Shown here: piece after piece, positions 44,329 to 53,560 of the stretch
Layout: each line of letters opens with the position of its first letter
Position numbering within the stretch: position 1 is the first letter of the stretch
NCBI GenBank assembly: GCA_934385475.1
Contig: CAKRPS010000001.1
Location: 1-64,000 of the forward strand
Source: an uncultured Lachnospiraceae bacterium
GTDB lineage: Bacteria > Bacillota > Clostridia > Lachnospirales > Lachnospiraceae
Length of the DNA: 64,000 bases
Reading direction: 5' to 3'
Notes under the pieces: model-generated
What the model saw: only the letters and a program-made list of their open reading frames with translations
Database searches by the model: none
Told to the model about the DNA's origin: nothing
Position numbers and translations under genes: made by a program

Positions 44329-44724
44329 TTATGCAAATTTGGCCAGCACCCCGTTGACGAAGGACGGTGAAGCATCCTGTCCGAATTTCTTGGCAAGCTC
44401 CACAGCCTCATTGATTGCAACTCCTGTAGGAACCGATTCGTCAAACAGGATCTCATACACGGCAAGCCGCAGGATGGTCAGGTCTACTTTGCTCATTCTG
44501 GCCGTATCCCACTTCTCTGTCTTTTCATTGAGTAGGGCATCAATTTCAGGCAGCTTTTCAGATATCTTCTGGAACTTTGCCTGGATATAGTCAGCGTCCT
44601 TGTCCTGTGCTGCATCCTCATCCTCAAAAAAAAGCTTTTCCTGCTCCGGCATATCTTCCGCGCTGTTAAATTCTACACGAAACAGCAGCTTAAAGATTTG
44701 CTCCCGTAGTTCTCTTCTGCTCAT
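44329..44724 (-). CDS. nusB: Transcription antitermination protein NusB
   Basis: A 131-residue helical protein that binds boxA RNA with S10 in antitermination of rRNA transcription. It shows SRRELREQIFKLLFRVEF and VPTGVAINEAVELAKKFGQDAS, SFVNGVLAKF, the family ends. An acidic insert (about 25-55) is moderate. Confidence 0.93.
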   Translation of the reverse strand: MSRRELREQIFKLLFRVEFNSAEDMPEQEKLFFEDEDAAQDKDADYIQAKFQKISEKLPEIDALLNEKTEKWDTARMSKVDLTILRLAVYEILFDESVPTGVAINEAVELAKKFGQDASPSFVNGVLAKFA

Positions 44725-44750
44725 AATAACACCTATTTTGTATCTTTCTG

Positions 44751-45137
44751 TTAATTTTGTTTCGTAAAATTGATTCCTGCAATACGGATATTGACATCTG
44801 TCACTTCCAGCCCTGTCATATTTTCAATCGCGTTCTTCACCTTGCTCTGCACACGCTGACAGGTTGACGGAATATTGTAGCCATACTCCATGGAAATGCC
44901 CAGTTCAACCTTTACCTTCTTGTTGAACACTTCCACCTTAGCTCCCTTTGCCAGACTCTTAACTCCCACGCGGCTCAGGATTTCATTTGTCATATTGCCC
45001 GCCATGGCAGCCACACCTTCTACCTCTGTTGCTGCAAGTGCTGCGATCATCGCTACAACATCATCCGCAATCTTAACGCTTCCGATCTTCTCATCCTCTT
45101 GAAGTACATACGTGTTCTTGCCTAATTCCTGTTCCAT
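44751..45137 (-). CDS. Asp23/Gls24 family envelope stress protein
   Basis: A 128-residue protein with the family core DDVVAMIAALAATEVEGVAAM and the C-terminal amphipathic parts ending VTDVNIRIAGINF. Members tether to membrane partners and respond to alkaline or envelope stress. ATG 45137 (MEQELGKN) has GGAG 8 bases upstream. It is the first gene of the operon that runs to recN. Confidence 0.9.
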   Translation of the reverse strand: MEQELGKNTYVLQEDEKIGSVKIADDVVAMIAALAATEVEGVAAMAGNMTNEILSRVGVKSLAKGAKVEVFNKKVKVELGISMEYGYNIPSTCQRVQSKVKNAIENMTGLEVTDVNIRIAGINFTKQN

Positions 45138-45190
45138 ATATCTCTCTCCCATTCCTGCTCTGTCGGTCTCCCGGCAGACACATATTATTC

Positions 45191-45214
45191 GAGTTCATTA
45201 TTGAACTCAGTATA
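45191..45214 (-). promoter_or_regulatory. Promoter -10 box with adjoining perfect palindrome
   Basis: TATACT (45209-45214) is followed directly by GAGTTCA-ATAA-TGAACTC (45191-45208), a perfect 7-base inverted repeat over the predicted start of the asp23 operon. There is no T-run, so it looks like an operator rather than a terminator. The -35 box is weak (TAGGCA, 17 bases upstream). Confidence 0.5.
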
Positions 45215-45262
45215 TCAAAATTTCCTTTTCTTGCCTAGTCTAAATCCATCACAACCCAAAGC

Positions 45263-46486
45263 TCACAGCCAGAAACTCATACTGTACTGTTTATCATTCT
45301 CTGAATAGGAAACCGCCTCGTCAGTGAGCTGCAGGTAAGAAAAGATCTCCTGTCTTTCGATAAGGCTCTCCCGCATCTGCCTGTAAACCTCCGCATCTGC
45401 ACATTTTAACGTGATATAGGTCTGCCCCTTATCATATGCATCTGCAAAAATGGACTGTAGCCTATCCTGATCCATCTGAGTAAAATAAACGCCCTCGCGC
45501 ACATAATAATTGGCATCCATGGAAGTACATTCCGGCATGGCAACCACATTATCGATCCGGTGCGTTTTCTCCAGCTGCTGCGTTGTCACACACAGATAGT
45601 CATAATTGATCTCCGGAAGCCGTGCATCCGTCTGCTGATCTACCGCCTGATAAGATGCATCGCCCCATGTCACATCAACATAATAAAATTCCCCATCTAT
45701 CCTGACAAGGTCCCATGCATGGCTCTCACCATGGATCACATTTCCAAGCACCAGCGTCGCATAGACATCCACCTGCCGGAGCAGATACTGCATGGCCTTC
45801 GCATACCCCTGACAGACCGATCTCCTGTCCAGAAAGACGGAACAGATATTCTGATTATCACCGACACTGCTGTCATATTCCGTATGGCAGATCAGATATT
45901 CATAAATATACTTTACCTTTTCGTATTCATCAGCCTGAGCCGGCATGTCCCGGAGACATTCCTCCACATACGCATCGATCTTTCTTTGCCTGTCCGCGAT
46001 TTCTTTCTGCTCCATACTGTAGACACCGGTAAACGTAATCTTGCGCAGTGCACTTCCCAGTGTATACTCCGTGTATGTGTAACCCTCCACATAGAAAATT
46101 TCGGGGTGATCATTCATCACGCATTGAAAAACTCTGGATATTTCCTCTTTGTCGCAGCTGGACAGCCTGACATTTACGCGGTAATTTGTGAGAGCACCCC
46201 AGATTTCCCGGTACAGCCGCCGTTCTTCTTCATTCAGCATACTGTAGTCATAGCACTCTGCCTCCAGTTCGCGGACAAGTTCCTGCTCCTTTTCGATATC
46301 TTCCTCACGATAAAGAAGCTTCTCCTCCACAGTGTCGTAAATTCCTCCGGCCCCATTTTGCTCCTGCAGAAAATTTTCCTCTCTTAAGAAATTCTGTTCC
46401 TCTGCGTAATTCATACGCTCCCGAACCCAGAAGAGACAGCACGTAAGCGAAAGCATACAGATAAGAAGTATCCCTGTTTTTTTCAT
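45263..46486 (-). CDS. Transglutaminase-like domain protein, membrane anchored
   Basis: A 407-residue protein with an N-terminal hydrophobic segment (4-20) that contains adjacent cysteines (TCCLFW), so it is either a signal anchor or a lipoprotein. The transglutaminase core has Cys in RRSVCQGYAKAMQYLL, His in GESHAWDLVRIDG and Asp in YVDVTWGD, the full catalytic triad. It probably acts on peptides or cell-wall proteins outside the cell. It is flanked by the asp23 operon and prfC. Confidence 0.85.
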   Translation of the reverse strand: MKKTGILLICMLSLTCCLFWVRERMNYAEEQNFLREENFLQEQNGAGGIYDTVEEKLLYREEDIEKEQELVRELEAECYDYSMLNEEERRLYREIWGALTNYRVNVRLSSCDKEEISRVFQCVMNDHPEIFYVEGYTYTEYTLGSALRKITFTGVYSMEQKEIADRQRKIDAYVEECLRDMPAQADEYEKVKYIYEYLICHTEYDSSVGDNQNICSVFLDRRSVCQGYAKAMQYLLRQVDVYATLVLGNVIHGESHAWDLVRIDGEFYYVDVTWGDASYQAVDQQTDARLPEINYDYLCVTTQQLEKTHRIDNVVAMPECTSMDANYYVREGVYFTQMDQDRLQSIFADAYDKGQTYITLKCADAEVYRQMRESLIERQEIFSYLQLTDEAVSYSENDKQYSMSFWL

Positions 46487-46540
46487 TATGATTCTCCTGC
46501 TCCCCAGATCCGCTCAGCCTGTCCATCCTGCCGTCAGCCG

Positions 46541-48148
46541 TTAGTTGTTTCCAAACTCTGACAGGACAAGGCCCGGATTTCTGTCCTCCGTCATGCCAAT
46601 ACTCCACTGGTTGACAAACAGCAATAAAGGCCTGTCCTTCAGGTCCTTTATCTTCTTCATATCAGAGGTTCCTGTCAGCTTATTCAGATCAATATCCTTG
46701 TTTTCAATCCATCTGATATATTCATACGGCAGGGTTTCCAGCTTGATCTCCACATTGTACTCATTCTCCAGACGATATTTAAGTACATCAAACTGCAAAA
46801 CGCCGACAACACCGACAATGATCTCTTCCATTCCGGTATTGAACTCCTGAAAGATCTGAATAGCACCTTCCTGCGCGATCTGGGTAATTCCTTTCACAAA
46901 CTGTTTCCGTTTCATGGTATCTATCTGACGTACTCTGGCAAAATGCTCCGGTGCAAAGGTAGGAATTCCTTCATACTGAAATTGCTCTTTGGGCATACAG
47001 ATCGTATCCCCAATGGAAAAGATTCCCGGATCAAAGACACCGATGATGTCGCCTGCATATGCCTCACTCAGGATTTTTCTCTCATCTGCCATAATCTGCT
47101 GCGGCTGTGACAATCTCATAACCTTGCCGCTCTGCACATGTTTTACCTCTTCCCCCGCATCAAAGCGTCCGGAACAGATTCTCATAAAGGCAACACGGTC
47201 TCTGTGTGCCTTATTCATATTCGCCTGAATTTTGAAGACAAAGGCAGAGAAGTCATGCTCCACCGGATCGATCAATCCGATATCTGCCTTTCGCGGCAAA
47301 GGAGTGGTCGTCATTTTCAGGAAATGCTGCAAAAAGATCTCCACGCCAAAGTTCGTCAGCGCTGATCCGAAAAACACCGGTGTCAGCTCTCCTGCCTGTA
47401 TCCGCTCCAGATCATAGCTGTCGCTTGCCCCATCCAGAAGCTCTATCTCATCGTTCAACTTCTCAAGGGCAGCCTGTCCGATATTCGCGTTCAAAAGTTC
47501 GGTATCCTCTGCCGCGATACGGGTAGCATGCCCTTCTTTGGTTCCCTTCTCCGTATCAGAATAGGTGATCACGCAGCGGCTCTCTCTCTCATAAACACCC
47601 TTGAAGCCCTTGCCGGAACCAATCGGCCAGTTGATCGGGCAGGTTGCTATTCCCAGTTCCTTCTCGATCTCATCCAACAGTTCAAAGGTATCGTTTGCAT
47701 CCCTGTCCATCTTATTAATAAAGGTAAAGATCGGAATATGCCGCATGACACAGACTTTAAACAGCTTTCTCGTCTGTGCCTCAACACCCTTGGACGCATC
47801 AATGACCATGACCGCCGAATCGGCCGCCATCAGGGTTCTATAGGTATCCTCCGAGAAATCCTGATGTCCCGGTGTATCCAGAATGTTGATACAGAAGTTA
47901 TCATATTCAAACTGCAGTACCGAGGATGTGACTGAGATACCTCTCTCCTTCTCAATCTCCATCCAGTCAGACACCGCATGTCTTGCCGTCGCCTTTCCCT
48001 TTACACTTCCCGCCAGATTGATCGCTCCTCCGTACAGAAGGAACTTCTCAGTCAGAGTCGTCTTACCGGCATCCGGGTGAGAGATAATGGCAAATGTCCT
48101 TCTTTTGTTAATTTCATCCGCAAACTTGCCCACGTTTTTATCCTCCAA
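46541..48148 (-). CDS. prfC: Peptide chain release factor 3
   Basis: A 535-residue GTPase that removes RF1/RF2 from the ribosome. The G motifs are ISHPDAGKTTLTEK, DTPGHQDFSEDTYR and NKMDRD, and the RF3 C-terminal domain follows. It starts 8 bases after deoB. Confidence 0.95.
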   Translation of the reverse strand: MEDKNVGKFADEINKRRTFAIISHPDAGKTTLTEKFLLYGGAINLAGSVKGKATARHAVSDWMEIEKERGISVTSSVLQFEYDNFCINILDTPGHQDFSEDTYRTLMAADSAVMVIDASKGVEAQTRKLFKVCVMRHIPIFTFINKMDRDANDTFELLDEIEKELGIATCPINWPIGSGKGFKGVYERESRCVITYSDTEKGTKEGHATRIAAEDTELLNANIGQAALEKLNDEIELLDGASDSYDLERIQAGELTPVFFGSALTNFGVEIFLQHFLKMTTTPLPRKADIGLIDPVEHDFSAFVFKIQANMNKAHRDRVAFMRICSGRFDAGEEVKHVQSGKVMRLSQPQQIMADERKILSEAYAGDIIGVFDPGIFSIGDTICMPKEQFQYEGIPTFAPEHFARVRQIDTMKRKQFVKGITQIAQEGAIQIFQEFNTGMEEIIVGVVGVLQFDVLKYRLENEYNVEIKLETLPYEYIRWIENKDIDLNKLTGTSDMKKIKDLKDRPLLLFVNQWSIGMTEDRNPGLVLSEFGNN

Positions 48149-48156
48149 AATATGTT

Positions 48157-49308
48157 TTAAAGCATTGATGTTCCGTCAAATGCCGGTTTAATACCAAAGT
48201 AATCAAGCACTGTCGCACCGATATCCGCAAAGGTCTCTCTGGTCCCGAGATTGCCGGGTGTAACCTTCGCACCATACATCAAAAACGGTGTATGCTCTCT
48301 GGAATGATCGGTTGATTCCTTATAGCCGGGATCACAGCCGTGGTCTGCCGTGATCATCAGAACATCCTCTTCCCGCAGCTTACCAATGATCTCCGGAAGC
48401 TTACTGTCAAAATAATGAAGCGCCTTTGCATAGCCGTCCACATCGTTCCGATGTCCGTAAAGCATGTCAAAATCCACAAGGTTTACAAAACAAAGCCCTT
48501 CAAAATCCTGATCCAGATAGGACAGTGTCATCTCAATTCCTTCTTCATTCCCCTTGGTATATACAAAATCCGTAATTCCGCGTCCCGCAAAAATATCCTT
48601 GATCTTGCCCACGGAAATAACTGCCTTTCCATTCTCTTTCAACTGGTCAAGCATGGTTGTTGCCGGCGGCTCCAGTGAAAAGTCGTGACGCTTTGGTGTT
48701 CTTGTATAGTTACCATCCGCTCCGATAAAGGGTCTTGCAATGACTCTGCCAACACCATGCTCTCCCTGCAGGATCTTTCTTGCAATACGGCAGTATTCAT
48801 ACAGGGTTTCTACCGGAACAACGTCCTCGTGAGCCGCGATCTGAAATACACTGTCGGCAGACGTATATATGATCACCTTGCCTGTCTTAACGTGCTCATC
48901 TCCATAGTCCTTGATCACCTCTGTACCGGAATACGGTTTGTTGCACAGAACTCCTCTTCCCGTTGCCTCGCTGAAAGCCTTCAGCACATCCTCCGGGAAT
49001 CCGTTCGGATAGGTCGGAAGCGGTTTCTTCGACAACACTCCCGCAATCTCCCAATGCCCTATGGTCGTATCCTTCCCTCTGGATGCCTCTTTCATACGCG
49101 CGATCCTTGCTGTAGGGTTTGCCACGGGATTCCCGAAATCCACTCCATCCATGTTGAACAGTCCCATCTGTGTCATGTTCGGCATGGAAAACTCAGGGCT
49201 GGCGAAAACGGAGCGCAGCGTGCTGGTTCCCTTGTCACCATAATCGGCTGCATCCTCCATCTCCCCAATACCAAAGCTATCTAAAACAATCAAAAAAACT
49301 CTTTTCAT
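48157..49308 (-). CDS. deoB: Phosphopentomutase
   Basis: Interconverts ribose-1-phosphate and ribose-5-phosphate in nucleoside salvage. The 383-residue protein shows the alkaline phosphatase-like metal site: VLDSFGIGEMEDA, SADSVFQIAAHEDVVP, DFDMLYGHRNDV and ITADHGCDP. A TATGAT at 49373-49378 may be the -10 box. It follows the spoIIIA operon with a 93-base gap and no clear terminator. Confidence 0.95.
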   Translation of the reverse strand: MKRVFLIVLDSFGIGEMEDAADYGDKGTSTLRSVFASPEFSMPNMTQMGLFNMDGVDFGNPVANPTARIARMKEASRGKDTTIGHWEIAGVLSKKPLPTYPNGFPEDVLKAFSEATGRGVLCNKPYSGTEVIKDYGDEHVKTGKVIIYTSADSVFQIAAHEDVVPVETLYEYCRIARKILQGEHGVGRVIARPFIGADGNYTRTPKRHDFSLEPPATTMLDQLKENGKAVISVGKIKDIFAGRGITDFVYTKGNEEGIEMTLSYLDQDFEGLCFVNLVDFDMLYGHRNDVDGYAKALHYFDSKLPEIIGKLREEDVLMITADHGCDPGYKESTDHSREHTPFLMYGAKVTPGNLGTRETFADIGATVLDYFGIKPAFDGTSML

Positions 49309-49401
49309 CCTTTGCCTCCATCACTATTTCATACTATCTTCGCATTTCAGCTATTTTTACTCATACTTTGTTATCATAACATAAAATGTACGAGATTGCA
49401 C

Positions 49402-50112
49402 CTAATTTGCATCAACTGTACTGATAATGATCGCATCTGCGCTGACACCGGTTTTACGGATCACGATATCCTCGATCTGTGCCCTCTGGGCCTCGGTCAG
49501 TTCGGAAGTATTTACGACAACATCCACGCTTCCACCATCGATACTGACAATGGCATCATCAAAGCCTTTTGCCTCAAGCAGAATCTCTGCCGCAGTCTCC
49601 TTCTCAGCCACATCCGTCATGGAGATCATATTGTTTACCGCCTCCTGCTTCTGCGTCTCACTGATATTGGCGTTGTTGATGATCTCTAACAGAGTCTCCT
49701 TGTTCTGTGCCCTTGTCTGCTCCTTCTCGAGTTTGGCTCCCGAAAGAACTGTGGAAGATCCTGCAGAGGTGAATACTGCTTCTCCCGGTACCTCCGTCAG
49801 CTGTTCTTCTCCCAATGCTTCCATCAAAGCATCATCTGCCGTGCTGTCAGAGACAACCGTCACGTCGGTATCCAGACTTTCGATATCCCCTTTTGCCTCT
49901 TCCATATCCTCATCCGAAATATCCAGAAGTGCCGTGTCTGTGACCTCATCCATTTGGATGTTACCGAAATCATCTGTCGAAATCTCACCGTTTACACTCA
50001 TGATGTCCTCATCTGTTACCTTGGTTCCCGCAAAATTCAGGTACCCCGCCACCGCAATCATAATCGCAAGTGCCGTAATCATCATCTGGTTCTTTTTAAT
50101 CATATTTTTCAA
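49402..50112 (-). CDS. spoIIIAH: SpoIIIAH, channel protein of the feeding tube
   Basis: A 236-residue protein with an N-terminal membrane helix (about 10-27) and a C-terminal YscJ/FliF-like domain (about 130-236: TLLEIINNANISETQK, DAIVSIDGGSVDVVV). In Bacillus it pairs with forespore SpoIIQ across the septal space. A long acidic linker lies between. It is the last spoIIIA gene. Confidence 0.9.
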   Translation of the reverse strand: MKNMIKKNQMMITALAIMIAVAGYLNFAGTKVTDEDIMSVNGEISTDDFGNIQMDEVTDTALLDISDEDMEEAKGDIESLDTDVTVVSDSTADDALMEALGEEQLTEVPGEAVFTSAGSSTVLSGAKLEKEQTRAQNKETLLEIINNANISETQKQEAVNNMISMTDVAEKETAAEILLEAKGFDDAIVSIDGGSVDVVVNTSELTEAQRAQIEDIVIRKTGVSADAIIISTVDAN

Positions 50113-50125
50113 TTTTTTCTCCCCT

Positions 50126-50731
50126 TCACTGATTGATGTTTTTCATCTTTACTACTCTAATCTTATTCACATCCAAATTAAATAATACCTGCACCGATGC
50201 AATTATCTCCTGTTTTACCAAAGAATTGTCCGCCCCCTGTGCGACAACCACAACCCCCTCTACAACCGGTGCAGTCGTCTTCACGACATAGGGTACATTC
50301 TGCCCGGCAGCATCCGGAGCAAATACTGTCTTGCCATCCTCCTTTTGCTCCATAACCGATCTGGTTCCCCCTGTTGAATCCCGCTCCACCGTGTCCGAGC
50401 TTTCCTCCACCTTGTCCTTCTCGACCACCCGGCTCTCTGTCTCTCTCAGTGTGATCAACACCCGCACCTTCCCGGCTCCCTCAATGCAGGACAGTGTTTC
50501 CTCCAGACGTTTCTCCCAATCATCCGCATACTCTTCTCCACGATCCATCCGTACTTCCTCTTTCCTCAAGCCCGCCGTCACTGTCTCATCTGTTACCGGC
50601 AGCTTTTTGTCATCCTTCACCGGCAGCGCAATGACACAGAGCAGAATTCCTGTCAGCACCAGGATCAGACATTGATCCTTTCTGATCTTTTTATGCCGTA
50701 AAAGTTCCTCCAGACGCTCTCCCCATTTCAT
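50126..50731 (-). CDS. spoIIIAG: SpoIIIAG
   Basis: A 201-residue protein with one N-terminal helix (about 22-38) and an outer ring-forming domain (about 80-200), including VRVLITLRETESRVVEKDK and VVEGVVVVAQGADNSLVKQEI. In Bacillus it forms a large secretion-like ring in the mother-cell membrane. It overlaps spoIIIAF by 4 bases. Confidence 0.9.
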   Translation of the reverse strand: MKWGERLEELLRHKKIRKDQCLILVLTGILLCVIALPVKDDKKLPVTDETVTAGLRKEEVRMDRGEEYADDWEKRLEETLSCIEGAGKVRVLITLRETESRVVEKDKVEESSDTVERDSTGGTRSVMEQKEDGKTVFAPDAAGQNVPYVVKTTAPVVEGVVVVAQGADNSLVKQEIIASVQVLFNLDVNKIRVVKMKNINQ

Positions 50732-51294
50732 TTTCCGATCATCACCTCCACACAGGTTTCTTCTATTTCAAGTTCTGCCGCGATCTCTTCCCGAAGTTTC
50801 CGGGCCTCCTGCTCCTCTGAGACACTTTCGGAATCCTCTGAGATACTGACACAGACCGGGGCGATCTTTATCCCCTGCTCCTCCCTGCCGACCTCGACTG
50901 CCAGAGCCATTTTACAGCTACCATCATCCTCTTCCTGCATTTTTGTTTCCACTCCTGTTACCAAGTATCCGTTTTCTTTGGCTATATTATTAATTTTTAA
51001 TTTAATTTCTTTTTCTGCATATTTAAAATAACGGGATTCCTGCATGGCTTGCAGCTCCGCCAGCTCTTTTCCATTTCCCATAATATTCTCTGCCTCCGTG
51101 AAGAGTTCTCCGGGCACAAGATCCTCCAACAGATTTTCGCCCCCGGAAAACGGCTGTATCAACATAGCCAGAATTATAACACCTGTAATTAATTTGATAT
51201 ACTTCTCATAACGTTTATCCGGCACCAGATGTATCATCACCTGTGCAGCTATCATAAAAATACCTATCTTCCGAATGATCTCTATGAACCTCAT
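50728..51294 (-). CDS. spoIIIAF: SpoIIIAF
   Basis: A 188-residue protein with two N-terminal helices (about 5-22 and 35-50) and a soluble outer domain (VTGVETKMQEEDDGSCKMAL). ATG 51294 (MRFIEIIRKIG) is chosen over the TTG at 51306. It is a part of the SpoIIIA-SpoIIQ complex. Confidence 0.88.
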   Translation of the reverse strand: MRFIEIIRKIGIFMIAAQVMIHLVPDKRYEKYIKLITGVIILAMLIQPFSGGENLLEDLVPGELFTEAENIMGNGKELAELQAMQESRYFKYAEKEIKLKINNIAKENGYLVTGVETKMQEEDDGSCKMALAVEVGREEQGIKIAPVCVSISEDSESVSEEQEARKLREEIAAELEIEETCVEVMIGK

Positions 51295-51323
51295 AACATT
51301 TCCCAACCCATTTCAATCTTCTT

Positions 51324-52388
51324 CTAACCGATTCCATGATTGGTTGCCGCCGCGATAATCGCTATCTGCACTATAAAAATACCGGCCGATGCCAGAGCTG
51401 TCCTGAGAAGAAGAAAGCTGCCATTTCCAATACGGTTTGCACAGTTCGTCATCCGTTTATCACTTACAACACTGATCAGTGCTGTTCCAAGCTTGACCGC
51501 CCCAACAAGCAACACCAGCTTCACAATCGGTATAAAGCATATAAAAAGCAATGTTAAGGTAATGTAGATTCCGATACTGTTCTTGATCAGAACCGCTGAG
51601 CCTACTACAAGCTTCAACATCCCCTCTGTCAGATTACCGATTCCGGGTATCGCCGCAGCTGCCTTCTGCATTGCCACCGTCTGCAAAGAATCAATAGCAG
51701 GTGATATCATTGCCTGTAATACACTGAAACCCGAAACCGTACCTATTGTTATCTTAATACAGCCACCAATTCCCTTCTCCAACAGTTCCAGAAGAAATGC
51801 CAGTTTCTCTTCCATCCACACTCCATTGATAACCGCCAGTAAAATATAGGTGGAAACTGCCGGAAGAACAATATGTAGAAACCCTCCCTGAATCAAAACA
51901 GTAAGAACCGTAAGCCACTGATAATATGCCCCCGCGGTTGCAAGTCCAGACGCACTTCCAACTGCAATCATGTAAGTTGGAATAAACAGCTTCATAAAAG
52001 AGGTAACATCCGTAAGAATCCCCTTTGCAATGGCAAGTGTCTGAACATAAGATTTCAGCAAAAGCGTCACAAACAAAAGATAAACCATAAAGAACGCGAT
52101 ATCGGAGACCTGATGGTTCTGAAAAAGATCTGCAAAATCCGTGAGAAGAGCTGCCAGAATTCCCAGAATCAAAATACTGATAAAAATTCCTCTGATCTCC
52201 GAGCCCTGCGTTAAAAAAGCATCTGTTATCATACCTCCCATCTGTCTGATGGCTCCCCAGATATCTCCCTGCATGATCAGCTCCAGCACGGCTGTTCCAT
52301 CAAAATGAATTTCCGGAAACAGCTTCTCCAGTTCTCCGTTAACCGTATCCAGATTCATCTCCTCCAAAAGCTGCCCTGTCAGCGTCAC
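51324..52388 (-). CDS. spoIIIAE: SpoIIIAE membrane protein
   Basis: A 354-residue polytopic protein with about seven to eight helices (KLFIPTYMIAVGSASGLATAG, VLQAMISPAIDSLQTVAMQKA and AAAIPGIGNLTEGML are typical). It starts at GTG 52388 with GAGG 7 bases upstream. It may act as a transport channel of the feeding tube. Confidence 0.92.
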   Translation of the reverse strand: MTLTGQLLEEMNLDTVNGELEKLFPEIHFDGTAVLELIMQGDIWGAIRQMGGMITDAFLTQGSEIRGIFISILILGILAALLTDFADLFQNHQVSDIAFFMVYLLFVTLLLKSYVQTLAIAKGILTDVTSFMKLFIPTYMIAVGSASGLATAGAYYQWLTVLTVLIQGGFLHIVLPAVSTYILLAVINGVWMEEKLAFLLELLEKGIGGCIKITIGTVSGFSVLQAMISPAIDSLQTVAMQKAAAAIPGIGNLTEGMLKLVVGSAVLIKNSIGIYITLTLLFICFIPIVKLVLLVGAVKLGTALISVVSDKRMTNCANRIGNGSFLLLRTALASAGIFIVQIAIIAAATNHGIG

Positions 52389-52416
52389 TGCTTTTCCTCA
52401 CCTCTTTTCTTCTTTC

Positions 52417-52800
52417 TTACCCAAGTTCCCTGATACACTCCAGCAATGCAAACAATACCGGCATACCTGTCCACAAAACATATAATTTTCCGAGCATTTC
52501 AACTTGTCCTGCTATACCGCCATAGCCCGCATCCTTACAGATTCCCGCACACAATTCGCACGCATAAGTCGCTCCTACTGCCTTCAAAAGCAACACAAGA
52601 TACAATTCCTCTCCCGGAAAATATCCCTGTATTTTTTCAATAACACTCATTATTCCAGAAAAAAAATTTACCGCCGCTCCGGCAAGCACCAGACATACCG
52701 CCACTGCCAGATAGATTCCGTACTCCGGCTTACAGCTCTTGACAACTCCTATTAAAAGAACACATGTAATTGTCAGAAGACATATCCTGATAATCTCCAT
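52417..52800 (-). CDS. spoIIIAD: SpoIIIAD membrane protein
   Basis: A 127-residue protein with three helices, including GAAVNFFSGIMSVIEKIQGYF and TYACELCAGICKDAGYGGIAG, the family core. ATG 52800 has GGAG upstream; a GTG at 52812 is less likely. Confidence 0.9.
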   Translation of the reverse strand: MEIIRICLLTITCVLLIGVVKSCKPEYGIYLAVAVCLVLAGAAVNFFSGIMSVIEKIQGYFPGEELYLVLLLKAVGATYACELCAGICKDAGYGGIAGQVEMLGKLYVLWTGMPVLFALLECIRELG

Positions 52801-52827
52801 ATCCGCTCCCACATCTCCCCATACACC

Positions 52828-53022
52828 CTACAGACTGAACATTTCCTGTACCATCACAAAAAGATCATAGATATACGGAACCAGCCATGTCAGTACAAGG
52901 ATCAGTCCTGCAAGGCTGATCAGAAACGCGTGTTCCTCCCGCCCGCTGTGCTTCAGAACCTGATTCAGGATTGTCACCAATATCCCTACCGCTGCAATTT
53001 TGAAAATAAGACTTACGCCCAT
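52828..53022 (-). CDS. spoIIIAC: SpoIIIAC membrane protein
   Basis: A 64-residue protein of two helices, starting MGVSLIFKIAAVGILVTILN, with AGLILVLTWLVPYIYDLF as the second helix. The length and order fit SpoIIIAC. Confidence 0.92.
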   Translation of the reverse strand: MGVSLIFKIAAVGILVTILNQVLKHSGREEHAFLISLAGLILVLTWLVPYIYDLFVMVQEMFSL

Positions 53023-53041
53023 TTTGCCCCCTTATGTATTC

Positions 53042-53560
53042 CTATAATAAGATCACCACCACAAAAACCCCTGCCAGTACACTCAGGCTGAAAATCACTC
53101 TCACCTTACCATCGTAGCCTTCCTCTGCCTGTCTCAGCCTTCTCTCAAGCAATTCCCGAAACTGGACAATGCTTTCAGCCTGGATGCATTCCTCCTGCAT
53201 GCCAAGATACTCCGGAATATCCAGCAGGATCTTCTTTTCATCCTCCCGCAGAGGCACATCACAAAAGCATTCCCGCATGGCCTCTTCCCAGATTTCCGCA
53301 ATACTTCTTCCCTGTCTTCCAAGCATTTCCTCCCGGATCTGCCAGAAGCTTTTCCGATAGGGTTCTTCCACGCAGGTCGAGAGCACTTCGCAGATTTCCG
53401 GGATTGTTCTTTTGCCATAGCTCATTTCATCCTGTATCCGCTTCACAATACGCAGGACCTCCCGCAGATGCCTGATCCGGAGCTGCTCCGTCCGGATTCT
53501 GGCACATCCCAGGCCAAAACATCCTCCCAGCACGCACATTACGCCCGTTATTTTTAACAT
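53042..53560 (-). CDS. spoIIIAB: SpoIIIAB
   Basis: A 172-residue protein with N- and C-terminal helices and a cytoplasmic middle resembling GspF-type secretion platforms (RHLREVLRIVKRIQDEMSYG, FREYLG-like ILLDIPEYLGMQE). It overlaps spoIIIAA by 7 bases. Confidence 0.9.
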   Translation of the reverse strand: MLKITGVMCVLGGCFGLGCARIRTEQLRIRHLREVLRIVKRIQDEMSYGKRTIPEICEVLSTCVEEPYRKSFWQIREEMLGRQGRSIAEIWEEAMRECFCDVPLREDEKKILLDIPEYLGMQEECIQAESIVQFRELLERRLRQAEEGYDGKVRVIFSLSVLAGVFVVVILL

